Below, piece after piece: positions 11,501 through 18,725 of a DNA stretch of 64,000 bases (positions are counted from its first letter, which is position 1; every line of letters starts with the position of its first letter). Location of the stretch: contig OX337236.1 of the NCBI GenBank assembly GCA_946965045.2, forward strand, positions 2,976,001 through 3,040,000, given 5' to 3'. The position numbers and the translations under genes are program-made. Origin of the DNA: Epithemia pelagica. Taxonomy: Eukaryota; Bacillariophyta; Bacillariophyceae; Surirellales; Surirellaceae. The notes under the pieces are model-generated. The model was not told where the DNA came from, did not search any database, and was given only the letters and a program-made list of their open reading frames with translations.

Positions 11501-12517
11501 GTCCTGAAGAGTATTGACAAACTGTTTGGTTGACTTGATCCCATAGATATCAGTAACCAGAGTATCTCGACCAACAAAGATTTGTGCGACTTTACCGCCA
11601 TGGTCAACAGCAGGGGTGTCGGAGAAAACCGAGTCAGTAGCAACGGGTTCATGACGTCGAGGTACATTAAGGACCGGATTGCGAGCCTTGAAATGTTTCT
11701 TGAGGGTGTCGTGGTCCAAAGTAATGCTACCATTACGTGTAGTGTGCTTGAACGTATCGGCAATAACATCTTCAGATTGCCAACCAAAGAATGGACGGAA
11801 CTTCTTCCAGTCATACGCTTCCTGGTAACGACGGTGGACAGAGGCATGAAGTGTAGGATCATTACCTTCTGCGTCAGCATAGATAGAAAAGAAGGGTGCG
11901 TCGTCAGGTCCATGATCGTATGGGAGATCCAAAAGGAGATTGAGGTTACAAACAACACGATCAGTGTACTTCCCATAGTTGTCATATGGATGGTTTGACA
12001 TACTACCATCAGTCTTGACGTGTTTCCAATCAGGATCATTGTCAGAGGGTGTGGGAGAATACGAATGGTCCAGAACACCAGGATCCCATGTGTCGGGTGA
12101 CGTGAAGATGATCTGAGGTAAGGTATTCATGTCATCGTCGCTGGGGATACCCAAGGAGTGGATGTAGGCTAACCCATCCTTGATGTGAAGGGGTATAGCA
12201 CGACCATCAAGTGTAGTGATGCGTTGTTTACCATCAACTTTAACAGATCGTTCGTCAACAGCAAGTCCAAAATGCTCAAATTGACCAGGAGCATGGATAG
12301 ATAAGCCCTTTCCATAATAAGCATATTCATTGAAGATGCCGACAATAGGTCTATCATTGGTCTCAAACTTTGCGGCACATGTGACGACAGGAAGTCCAGT
12401 AAGTTCATGGTTATCAATACCCACAATAGTGATATGGCGGCCAGTCTTAGAAAGGATGCGCATGTCAGAACCAGCAAGTCCTCCATTAGCACCACGGTCA
12501 ATCAATTGATTTCCTGG
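8543..12517 (-). CDS. Copia-2 pol: protease-integrase-reverse transcriptase-RNase H (copy A)
   Basis: Open frame of about 1325 codons following an in-frame TAA; no ATG is near its start, so expression would need readthrough or splicing. In order: a protease-like motif DRGANGG at the very start; an integrase core with D, SDGGSS and KAENRY as D, D, E; a ~50-residue module (LLVDWETGETTYEPL) of chromodomain-like appearance between integrase and RT; RT with ADGH and YVDD; and RNase H with YVDAN, TYGSEF and YGDNRS. The frame reads through the polypurine tract, and its TAG stop lies inside the first six bases of the 3' LTR. No internal disruption is visible over ~4 kb, suggesting recent activity apart from the upstream stops. 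Confidence 0.9.
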   Translation of the reverse strand, partial: PGNQLIDRGANGGLAGSDMRILSKTGRHITIVGIDNHELTGLPVVTCAAKFETNDRPIVGIFNEYAYYGKGLSIHAPGQFEHFGLAVDERSVKVDGKQRITTLDGRAIPLHIKDGLAYIHSLGIPSDDDMNTLPQIIFTSPDTWDPGVLDHSYSPTPSDNDPDWKHVKTDGSMSNHPYDNYGKYTDRVVCNLNLLLDLPYDHGPDDAPFFSIYADAEGNDPTLHASVHRRYQEAYDWKKFRPFFGWQSEDVIADTFKHTTRNGSITLDHDTLKKHFKARNPVLNVPRRHEPVATDSVFSDTPAVDHGGKVAQIFVGRDTLVTDIYGIKSTKQFVNTLQDNIRFRGAMETLISDGGSSLISQKVKDILRTLLIGEYRSEPYHQHQNKAENRYQTVKRMTNALMNATGCPANTWLLCLEYVCDLLNHTSSPTHSGRTPLEALSGRPPDITHLLFFPFWDEVYYRVDPAEPNSGSYPSSSDEKLGHWVGFAHNVGDSFTWKILTQDNQIIYRSAVRRVESTTPNLRVDRPSGEDLSEKDDNDKQADTVFICSDSEDPSKPMPTIDFDDMIGRTFLCDTEENGERHRARVIKRVIDLNEEATKQEERVKYIYRKTNSDVDEMISYNQLMEYIERDNQAQTSGDNLFRFRDVIAHQGPLNTTAPDYKGSKYNLLVDWETGETTYEPLSLIANDDPITVAIYGKKHGLLNEPGWKHLKRYVKTSKRLIRATKQSRIKQVHHSVKYKFGLQVPRNYEEAVALDKQHGNTKWQDATELELSQIQSYKTFKDFGKAIFIKGKVSNAPEGYHKIRVHLVFDVKHDGRHKARLVADGHLTKEPVETIYSGVVSIRNLRIALFLGTLNDLEIWGADIGNAYLEALTGEKIFIVAGPEFKELEGHILIIYKALYGLKSSGARWHDVLFDVLTDMGFSPSKADPDIWMRKAPGEDCYEYIAVYVDDLAIISTDPGNICKILKEKYNFKLKGDGPIDFHLGCCYTKDSDGTLVADPRRYIGKMMDTFERIFKAKPKKAKTPLIGGDHPELDDSELLDEEGTSHFQTLIGQLQWVITIGRFDVFTATMTLSRFRAAPRKGHLDRAKRIYGYLAHLPEGAIRFRIGEPDYSSLPTQEFDWTRTVYSNASERIPEDCPTPLGRYVTTTHYVDANLMHDIVTGKSVTAVLHLLNGTPIDWYSKRQSTVETATYGSEFVAARTAIDQITELRHSLRYLGVPIRERSYMYGDNRSVVLNATIPHSILSKRHHLLSYHRVREAIAAKYVAFYWKDGKTNPADILSKHWDFVSIWPMLKPLLFWKGEVQDLNKSNDNKAERTSCGEC
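8549..8556 (-). promoter_or_regulatory. Copia-2 polypurine tract (copy A)
   Basis: Minus strand GTGGGGAG lies directly against the 3' LTR start (TGTTAG). Plus-strand DNA synthesis would be primed here. It is also coding: the same bases encode Cys-Gly-Glu at the end of pol. Confidence 0.75.
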
Positions 12518-13066
12518 TTAAGTAGATTTCCTGGAAAACAAATAGCGTGGAACATGTCCTGCTTGTTTATGCATGTTGGCTTTGAAAGTAACCTTCTTGC
12601 TCGTCTTGGACTTGGCGTTAGAAAGAACACTAGTCAGGTCAGTTGCCGGGTGATTGATATCAGTCGTCATGGCTTGGTTGATAAATTGTGTAACCGGATC
12701 TGAATCATCTGGATGCTCAGGGACTACGCTAGGTGAGTCGTCATCAGATGCAACTTGGTTGGGGTCAGGATCAGGTTCCGGATCAATGTCGAGGGCATGT
12801 ATTTGCACTTTCCTCGGTGTTGTTAATGAAGGTGCTTGAATCATCTTGTTATACTCAATGATCAACTTGCGATCTTCTTCAGAAAGTTTGAACCATAGGT
12901 CACGCGGTAGACTAACCTTGGACGAAGAGGATGGAGATTCAGATGTCACTTTGGTGTTGTGGACATGATACTCCATATCATCTTGTGAGGTTATGTCAGC
13001 ATCTGTATCTTGGCCATATAGTGATTCATGTTGTTTGACATGTTGACGGCGACTATGAACAGATGA
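12518..13066 (-). CDS. Copia-2 gag C-terminal segment between two in-frame stops (copy A)
   Basis: Same reading frame as the gag N-part and pol, delimited by TAG (13067-13069) upstream and TAA (12518-12520) downstream. It contains a Ser-rich stretch and the motif LPRDLWFKLSEEDRKLI, which has a counterpart in Copia-3 gag (YKEWIKLSKEQQQLV), then acidic and basic low-complexity sequence. No CCHC zinc knuckle is seen. As gag1-stop-gag2-stop-pol are all one frame, two readthrough events, or reversion of two nonsense mutations, would be needed for a full polyprotein. Confidence 0.75.
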   Translation of the reverse strand, partial: SSVHSRRQHVKQHESLYGQDTDADITSQDDMEYHVHNTKVTSESPSSSSKVSLPRDLWFKLSEEDRKLIIEYNKMIQAPSLTTPRKVQIHALDIDPEPDPDPNQVASDDDSPSVVPEHPDDSDPVTQFINQAMTTDINHPATDLTSVLSNAKSKTSKKVTFKANMHKQAGHVPRYLFSRKST

Positions 13067-14230
13067 CTAGGTTGCTTGATCATGGTCATAAGCTGCGTCT
13101 AGAAGGAGACGGATGTATGATTGATAGCAAAGGGATTTTGCACCGGATTTGGTGTTCACCACATTATCCAAGATCTTGACTCGGCGGAGATCAGGTACCT
13201 TTTCTACAGCTTGCATGAGGAAGGTCATCCTGGTATGATCAGGGATGCGATCAGACAATGTCACTAGATTGTCTAGCAAACGTAGCTGCTCTTGAAAGTG
13301 TAGAAGAAATTGACGTGTTGTTCCGCGCCATGTGTCGTCAAGACGTAGATTGGAAATGTAGTTGGTTAAACGGAGGACTTCTCGTTTTGCTAGGTCGGAT
13401 TCGGTATGCAAAGAGTGTAACTTCTGCAATACGGCACGTGCATCTTCATCATGTTCATGTTCACGTACATAGGCTCGACCTTGGTCAGTCTGAATGATAC
13501 GGACAAGAACGGAGTAAGGAAATACTTGTTGCTCTTGAAAAAGTTCTTCGGCATACTCATCATCATGGGGTGGTGTGTATTTGAAATTCAGAACGTTGGA
13601 TAGGCCTTGAGCCTTAGCTGTAGTCTTGAATACACGCCAGAATGAATCGTAGTATCGTTCATCCTTGAATACCTCATATGCAGTTGCGTCGCGCTTAGTT
13701 CCCTTTCTGAATGCTGTAAGGTCTTGTTGAGATTGGGATGCGGTAGTAACTGTGCTGACAGATTTCACGGATGACGGTGACTTCATTGGCGAGACTGGAA
13801 CTTGGCTAGGTGGTCCCTTAGAAAAATCTGTGTTGATCCTCCAAGTGTTGAACTCTTTCCTCGTTAGGTTCATCCAGTCGCTATTGGATAGCTCGTCTTG
13901 AATTTCATTGGTCTTGTATATGGCCCAATAAGCCAAGAGCTTGATCTGCTGTCTTGTGGGGCCTTGTAGATCATGTGTCTGTTTGTTGACCTTGTATTGT
14001 GTCAGTTCATTCATGGATTCCTCGGTATTAGTTTGCATATACGAGATAACATGGGTAATGTTCTCAAAACCATGGTATTTCATCCACTTCATTAAGTAGT
14101 CGGCCCTTTCCTTGGTAAAGAATTGGCAGACAGTAAATATGATGTGGTCGAATAGGTCTGTGTTCGAGACATTGTCTTGGTTATCTTCTCCCTTAGGAGT
14201 CGTAGGTGTCTTGGGTGATTGAGGATCCAT
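13067..14230 (-). CDS. Copia-2 gag N-terminal segment (copy A)
   Basis: 387-aa frame starting ATG GAT CCT, 28 nt after the ORF0 stop. It begins with a Pro/Thr-rich leader and holds a helical capsid-like region with an interior KxxRDATAYEVFKDERYYDSFWR segment. It ends at TAG while the frame stays open into the next segment. The structural role as virus-like-particle protein is inferred from position before protease-integrase. It differs from copy B by one codon near 14165 (Ser versus Leu). Confidence 0.8.
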   Translation of the reverse strand: MDPQSPKTPTTPKGEDNQDNVSNTDLFDHIIFTVCQFFTKERADYLMKWMKYHGFENITHVISYMQTNTEESMNELTQYKVNKQTHDLQGPTRQQIKLLAYWAIYKTNEIQDELSNSDWMNLTRKEFNTWRINTDFSKGPPSQVPVSPMKSPSSVKSVSTVTTASQSQQDLTAFRKGTKRDATAYEVFKDERYYDSFWRVFKTTAKAQGLSNVLNFKYTPPHDDEYAEELFQEQQVFPYSVLVRIIQTDQGRAYVREHEHDEDARAVLQKLHSLHTESDLAKREVLRLTNYISNLRLDDTWRGTTRQFLLHFQEQLRLLDNLVTLSDRIPDHTRMTFLMQAVEKVPDLRRVKILDNVVNTKSGAKSLCYQSYIRLLLDAAYDHDQAT

Positions 14231-14258
14231 GGTGTTATTTGGTTGGTTCGATGTTTAT

Positions 14259-15329
14259 TTAATGTGCGGTGTGATGTGGTTTATTTAATGTGTGATGTGA
14301 TGTGAACCCGGATGTACCACGTATGCCACGTATGTACCACGTATGTGATACCCGGATGTGTGTTGTGATGTGCGACTCCTGGAAATTTCCGTTGATTCCG
14401 ACAAATTTTCGCCGAGTCTCAACAAATTTTCGCCGAATTTTCGCGATTTGACGGGAATGTGTGGCGTGTTGTGCGACCAAGGGACCCGGATGTGCGTTGA
14501 GTCTAAGTCTTGGAAAGGTTTTGAGAGGACGGGAGTTAACTATGAGTAATAAAGCTTCGGTTTCCGAATCTCCACTCTCTTCCGAATAATCAGAGTCGTT
14601 TCCAGGCTCAGATGGGGCAGCACAAGCAACAGAAGAAGGGGTATCACCTTCAGCCAAGTGGTTCTCGACCTCGGTACGCAAAGGGAAGATAGTTGCACGA
14701 TGGTCCTCGATGGTATGGACCTCGTGGATGTAGGCAACGTAGTTATCTAGGCGTACAACGTTAGGAGGCAGAGGGCAAGTCGTCGCGTTCACGACGTAGA
14801 TGGTATTGTAGTATCCAGTTGGGCGCTCGAAGGTTAGGAAGCGGAGGTGGACAGTACGGATGGGGTTGCCCGAGAGGGCGGCCAAGATGAGGCGACGCCT
14901 CGGAGAACGATGAAGTTGGTCGTTCAGACGGTCAATGTCTTCTTGGTCGACGATGTGGGTCACCGATTGGAACTGGCGTTCGATCTGGGTCTCCCCACGG
15001 ATGATCTCGGGATCGAAGGTCGAAGAAGTTGGTTGACGGAAGTACTTGATATGATCAGCAATCAACCGGGTGGTACGACGGGATCGAGAAGGGACGAGCC
15101 GACGAGGTGGACTCGGGGGCCGAAGCAACGGCGCAGGGATCGGAGCGTGAGGCTGGGTTGGAGTCTCGAATGGGTTGCTGTTGGAACTGTCGACGGAGAT
15201 GTTGACCGATGTGTTGGCTGCCTTCGGCGTCGGCACCAGTTCCTGCTGCACCAGGGTATCGGGCTGCCCGGGATGCAGGTTGGCTTGATAGATCTGTCGT
15301 ACAGGAGTGATAAGCTCGTTAGTATCCAT
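14259..15329 (-). CDS. Copia-2 ORF0: uncharacterised ORF upstream of gag (copy A)
   Basis: 356-aa frame between the 5' LTR and gag, in a different frame from gag. The ATG (15329) is the first after the LTR. The N-terminal 100 residues are Pro/Ser-rich with basic clusters (RLVPSRSRRTTR). The middle resembles a folded domain (QFQSVTHIVDQEDIDRL; YYNTIYVVNATTCPLP). Then comes an acidic Ser/Glu-rich stretch, and the last 90 residues derive from short repeats of CCCGGATGT, ACGTATG and AAATTTTCGCCGA. Copy B keeps it open with a few substitutions. Copia elements normally have gag first, so this is an additional gene; no homologue is recognised. Confidence 0.65.
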   Translation of the reverse strand: MDTNELITPVRQIYQANLHPGQPDTLVQQELVPTPKAANTSVNISVDSSNSNPFETPTQPHAPIPAPLLRPPSPPRRLVPSRSRRTTRLIADHIKYFRQPTSSTFDPEIIRGETQIERQFQSVTHIVDQEDIDRLNDQLHRSPRRRLILAALSGNPIRTVHLRFLTFERPTGYYNTIYVVNATTCPLPPNVVRLDNYVAYIHEVHTIEDHRATIFPLRTEVENHLAEGDTPSSVACAAPSEPGNDSDYSEESGDSETEALLLIVNSRPLKTFPRLRLNAHPGPLVAQHATHSRQIAKIRRKFVETRRKFVGINGNFQESHITTHIRVSHTWYIRGIRGTSGFTSHHTLNKPHHTAH

Positions 15330-15365
15330 GAAACCACAAGGAAATAAGCTTTGAAACTGTTAATC

Positions 15366-16147
15366 TGTTACAATTCTCTTGGAATTGCAGTGGCGTTGAT
15401 GCTCGGTAGAGCAGACAATCAGGTAGTCACCAACCGATACAAACCTCTCCACGGGTAAGAGAGGAAAGCAAGTCGTAGTCTATCAAAAGGATAGTCGGGA
15501 CACAAAAGAGGATGTGATAAATGGTGATATTGTTAGATTGTGTGTTGATTACTACGATAGGTCTACGTGAAATGTTCGGTCCTGCCAAGGGTCATGTGTC
15601 ATAGGTTCTTGGCGGCAACAGGTTTGGAATAGTTGGAGTTGATTCATGTGATGTATATGACATGTATATGTGGACGGATAACATATATAGGGTCAACAGC
15701 TGTTGCTTTGGATTGGCATAGTTGTTTTCAGGGCGCGCAGCTTGTTGACAATTTGGAGATTGTGGGAATGGAAATATGGTCTCGCGTGATCGTGTGTCGT
15801 GCTTGGGATACTTAGACCGTTGGGTCGGATAGATGCCGACAGCGCTCGGATGTCGCTTGGGCGCGCTCGATGATTTCGGGCGCGTACGCTTTGGGCGTTA
15901 GTATAATGTCCGAGCAACGGCCAAATTTACGTCCGTTGTAATACCGCACGACCCAGTTTAGTCTTGAGAGTGAGTTCGTCAATCTATTCTCACTTTTCAT
16001 GATTTGCGAAGAAATATAGGTCAATATAGCGCGAAGCTAGGGAACATAGCTCGAAGCTAGATGGCATGATGCGATAGCACGAGGCTATGTGACATGGAAT
16101 CGATGAGATGTAGAATCTAACCACCATAGACGGTGAGAATTCTAACA
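15366..16147 (-). repeat. Copia-2 5' LTR (copy A), 782 bp
   Basis: Starts TGTTAC and ends TCTAACA on the plus strand. As the 5' LTR of a minus-strand element it should hold the promoter; no TATA box was assigned with confidence. Followed by GCCTC (16148-16152). Confidence 0.95.
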
Positions 16148-16152
16148 GCCTC
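16148..16152. repeat. Copia-2 target-site duplication GCCTC, right (copy A)
   Basis: Identical to 7760-7764; marks the outer edge of the 5' LTR. Lost in copy B. Confidence 0.95.
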
Positions 16153-16777
16153 TCTTTCAAAGACTTCGTTGCAACAAAGGATGACTTGATCCAGTTCGGT
16201 GGAACATTTGAGGCGGCTAATGCTCTCTTTTCCCAAAGAATGCAATAGCAATTTCCATTTTTCTTCGAGGGACATTCGATTATTTTGCCCTGAAGAGAAA
16301 CAGGAGAGGCAGTTGGATTTGACCGAAAGCGACGGCAGAATTCTTGATGAAAGTTGTCGTGGCACCAGAAGTCGTCAGGTGCAACAAGCCACTTTTTGAG
16401 TAGGAGAATCGACTGCGCTGGTTATTGCCGGAAGATTTTCCTCGTGGTTTGTCCAAATGTGACAAATGTGCAATAAGTCTTTCCAATTTGGGTGGGAGTT
16501 CTTCGATCTCATCTGTGGCGTTTTCTTGTGTCTGTGTTGTTTCTGTAGCGGCGACTGCTGCACGGGCAACGTTGGAACCCGAATCGGTGACATGTTCCTG
16601 TGTTGTAGTTGTTGTGGTAGTTGCAGGTGCAGTGTTGGTGGGTTCTTCTGAATTGCTGGGAGGAGGTGCGGCATCTTCGGTGGTATGGTCAATATCTGGT
16701 TCGATGAGCGGTTGCGACGAATTTGGTAGAGATGACTCAATTGCGTTTTGCTCCACAGGGGATGCTTCGTTCGACAT
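16148..16777 (-). pseudogene. piggyBac transposase 5' part, cut off by Copia-2 (copy A only)
   Basis: A minus-strand ATG at 16777 opens an acidic, Thr/Pro-rich N-terminus that stays open to about 16280. A second frame (16289 down to 16152) continues exactly in phase into the transposase frame at 7763. The change of frame near 16290-16400 may be an intron ending in a pyrimidine-rich CTTCAG at 16290, but I see no strong donor, so a frameshift is equally possible. The whole segment is deleted in copy B. Confidence 0.65.
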
Positions 16778-17072
16778 TTCTTTCAGGACACCCCTTCTTC
16801 ACCATGTACTCAGCTGGAATGGAAGATGTTGCAACGATCGGTCGGTCGGTGAATGATTACGAAGGGTGGGAAGTTGGGTCTTCGGCAATGGAAGATGAAG
16901 ATGAGAGAAAATGAGGAAAATCGCCAATTTTTCAAAGTAACATAGCTCCGTGATATCTTCATTTCTACTGTAGAGTATCATATACGAAGTTGTTCAGAAT
17001 TTCAAGATCTATAGAACGATGAAGTCTGATCTGCATGAAATTGAATTTTGATGAAGCTATTGAAAGTCAAAG
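16778..17072. other. piggyBac 5' leader without a gene (copy A)
   Basis: Region between the transposase ATG and the right terminal repeat. It should hold the transposase promoter. No convincing ORF or promoter element was recognised. Confidence 0.5.
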
Positions 17073-17142
17073 TTAAGGGAGTAGCGTATACGCTGCTCCC
17101 ATATATGGGAGTAGCGTATACGCTACTCGCTTACGAATGGCG
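17073..17142 (-). repeat. Right terminal inverted repeat with two subterminal palindromes (copy A)
   Basis: Read inward: CGCCATTCGTAA then GAGTAGCGTATACGCTACTCCC, ATATATGGG and a second near-identical palindrome. GTAGCGTATACGCTAC at 17111-17126 is a perfect 16-bp palindrome; 17081-17096 differs by one base. Likely transposase-binding sites, by analogy with subterminal repeats in the superfamily. Confidence 0.7.
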
Positions 17143-17146
17143 TTAA
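17143..17146. repeat. TTAA target-site duplication, right (piggyBac, copy A)
   Basis: TTAA follows the right inverted end (CGTAAGCG...TGGCG) directly; pairs with 3944-3947. A second TTAA at 17073-17076 lies inside the element and was not used as boundary because the inverted-end match requires 17142. Confidence 0.85.
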
Positions 17147-18725
17147 GGGATAGGTATTGTACTCGTAGGAGTATAGGTATACATCATATCCCTCCGACTA
17201 GGTGTCCGCTTCTTAGCTCGTCTGTTTGGGCAAGACAAACCCAATCTCACAGACAAAAAAATCAATTGGAAATTTCTAAAAAAATGCTTTTTTCCAATTT
17301 GACCTACTGGAAACACGCCAGCCATCCCTTTCACATACCCTGCTCCAACTGTCAACTGTCATGTCATGGTCCGTCTTCCCCATTCTTGATTGTCGTCCCA
17401 AATTTCGACCCACATTATTATTTTCACCATTCCCCATTCCCCATGAATGACCGATGTCAATGTCAATTCTCCTTTTGTTATGGACAATGGACATGTACCA
17501 TCACAATCCATTCTCCATCATTTGCATACCATAGACATTCGACAGATAGGCCATAGATAGAGTTGGCCGTGCCCCCATCCTTTCTTTGTTTTTAGGAGTA
17601 GTGTTGTTGTTGCTAGTGTTTGTATCCATTTGACATCCACAACACCATGCTTTAGGCTTGTCTCTTTGTATCCACTTGACCTACTCGTGTGTTTCAGAAT
17701 CATTCTCTTCCTTCTTGTGCTATGGAGCATGTTGTAGAGTCCCCTGTACTGCTTGGAAAGACAAGTCATGCTCCTGGCAACAGAAAAAGTACAAGAGGAG
17801 CAGGTCGACATCACAAGCCACTAAAGACTCAAACTGAGCGACAGATGAAAAATGGAAGGCTTCCTCACCTAGTCCTATCTATTTGTGTAGTACAAGAATC
17901 CTACAAATGATGTCGGTTGCCACCTATGGCATCGACCAAAAATGGATGTTTATATGGCACAAACACGTGACACACTATTCACTATGGCAAAGGCGTGAGA
18001 ACCTTAAACTCGGCATTGCCCATTACAATGCAAGTATTAGACATTCTCCAGAACTTACCATCTTGGATGTGCGACAAACATGAGATGCGCAGGGCCCAGG
18101 GACGAAGTATGAGGCCGGTTTTGGTGTTGGTTTGGTCATTGCGTTATTTTGTTGCGTCCTGCATCGATTTTGTGGCCTCTGAACAACATAATTTTTAGTC
18201 TTGTTGAGCAGAACGCCGGCCATCTATCAACTGCCAAATCACGCCAGTCTTTCCAGACGGAAGTGATCATTTTTGCTGGCGGAGTTGGAGTTTTTGGTGA
18301 GCAGGACAGACGATGATAGAGTTGACAGGCAGACGAGCTAAGAAGCGGACACATAGTCGAATCGGCTGTTGGCACGAATTTTTCGCCTGTGAGACAACGC
18401 GGTAGAACAAAATCTCTGATATTGTAGCGTCATTGCTGATGGGCAATGGAAACATATTCGTAGGATTGTAATGGGACATTTGTCATCCATGAAATGATGA
18501 GACACCATGGTAAAAGAGGCATGACGAGAGGTGGTTGGGACGAGAAAGGGTACCCACGGCGGATTTGTGTGTGTATGCTTACCCACGACCGAATAATCGC
18601 CAAAACTCCGTATCGACTCAATGGGCCATTCACATGATGTCGTCGCGGAAACCTCTTACATTCAATACGATAGACGAACGATCGTTTGACGTCTGTCTTT
18701 CAAATAATATAGAGCCAACCATACC
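17147..18725. other. Intergenic region upstream of the Patched-like pseudogene (copy A)
   Basis: About 1.6 kb with only short overlapping frames on both strands and no recognised domain. It presumably contained the promoter of the downstream gene. No repeats or RNA genes recognised. Confidence 0.5.

Larger units (their letters stand above)
7765..16147 (-). mobile_element. Copia-2: full-length Ty1/copia LTR retrotransposon (copy A)
   Basis: 8383-bp minus-strand element with both LTRs, 5-bp target duplication and polypurine tract. Order in transcription direction: 5' LTR (16147-15366), ORF0 (15329-14259), gag (14230-12518, one internal in-frame TAG), an in-frame TAA, pol (12517-8543), polypurine tract, 3' LTR. 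Integrase before reverse transcriptase identifies copia rather than gypsy. No primer-binding site matching the common initiator-Met pattern was recognised next to the 5' LTR. LTR termini TGTTA...TAACA form a near-perfect 13-bp inverted repeat. Confidence 0.93.
3948..17142 (-). mobile_element. piggyBac-like DNA transposon containing a nested copia element (copy A)
   Basis: The element is bounded by TTAA on both sides and by related inverted ends (CGCCA--CGTAA reading inward from each end). Subtracting the nested Copia-2 and one target duplication leaves about 4.8 kb. Cargo: a minus-strand transposase gene (16777 to 4911, interrupted) and a plus-strand spliced accessory gene (4213-4845), convergent with only 65 bp between their stop codons. 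The transposase has two nonsense codons plus an 8.4-kb insertion, so this copy cannot make an intact enzyme. The intact ends could still be mobilised in trans; that is inference. Confidence 0.85.
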
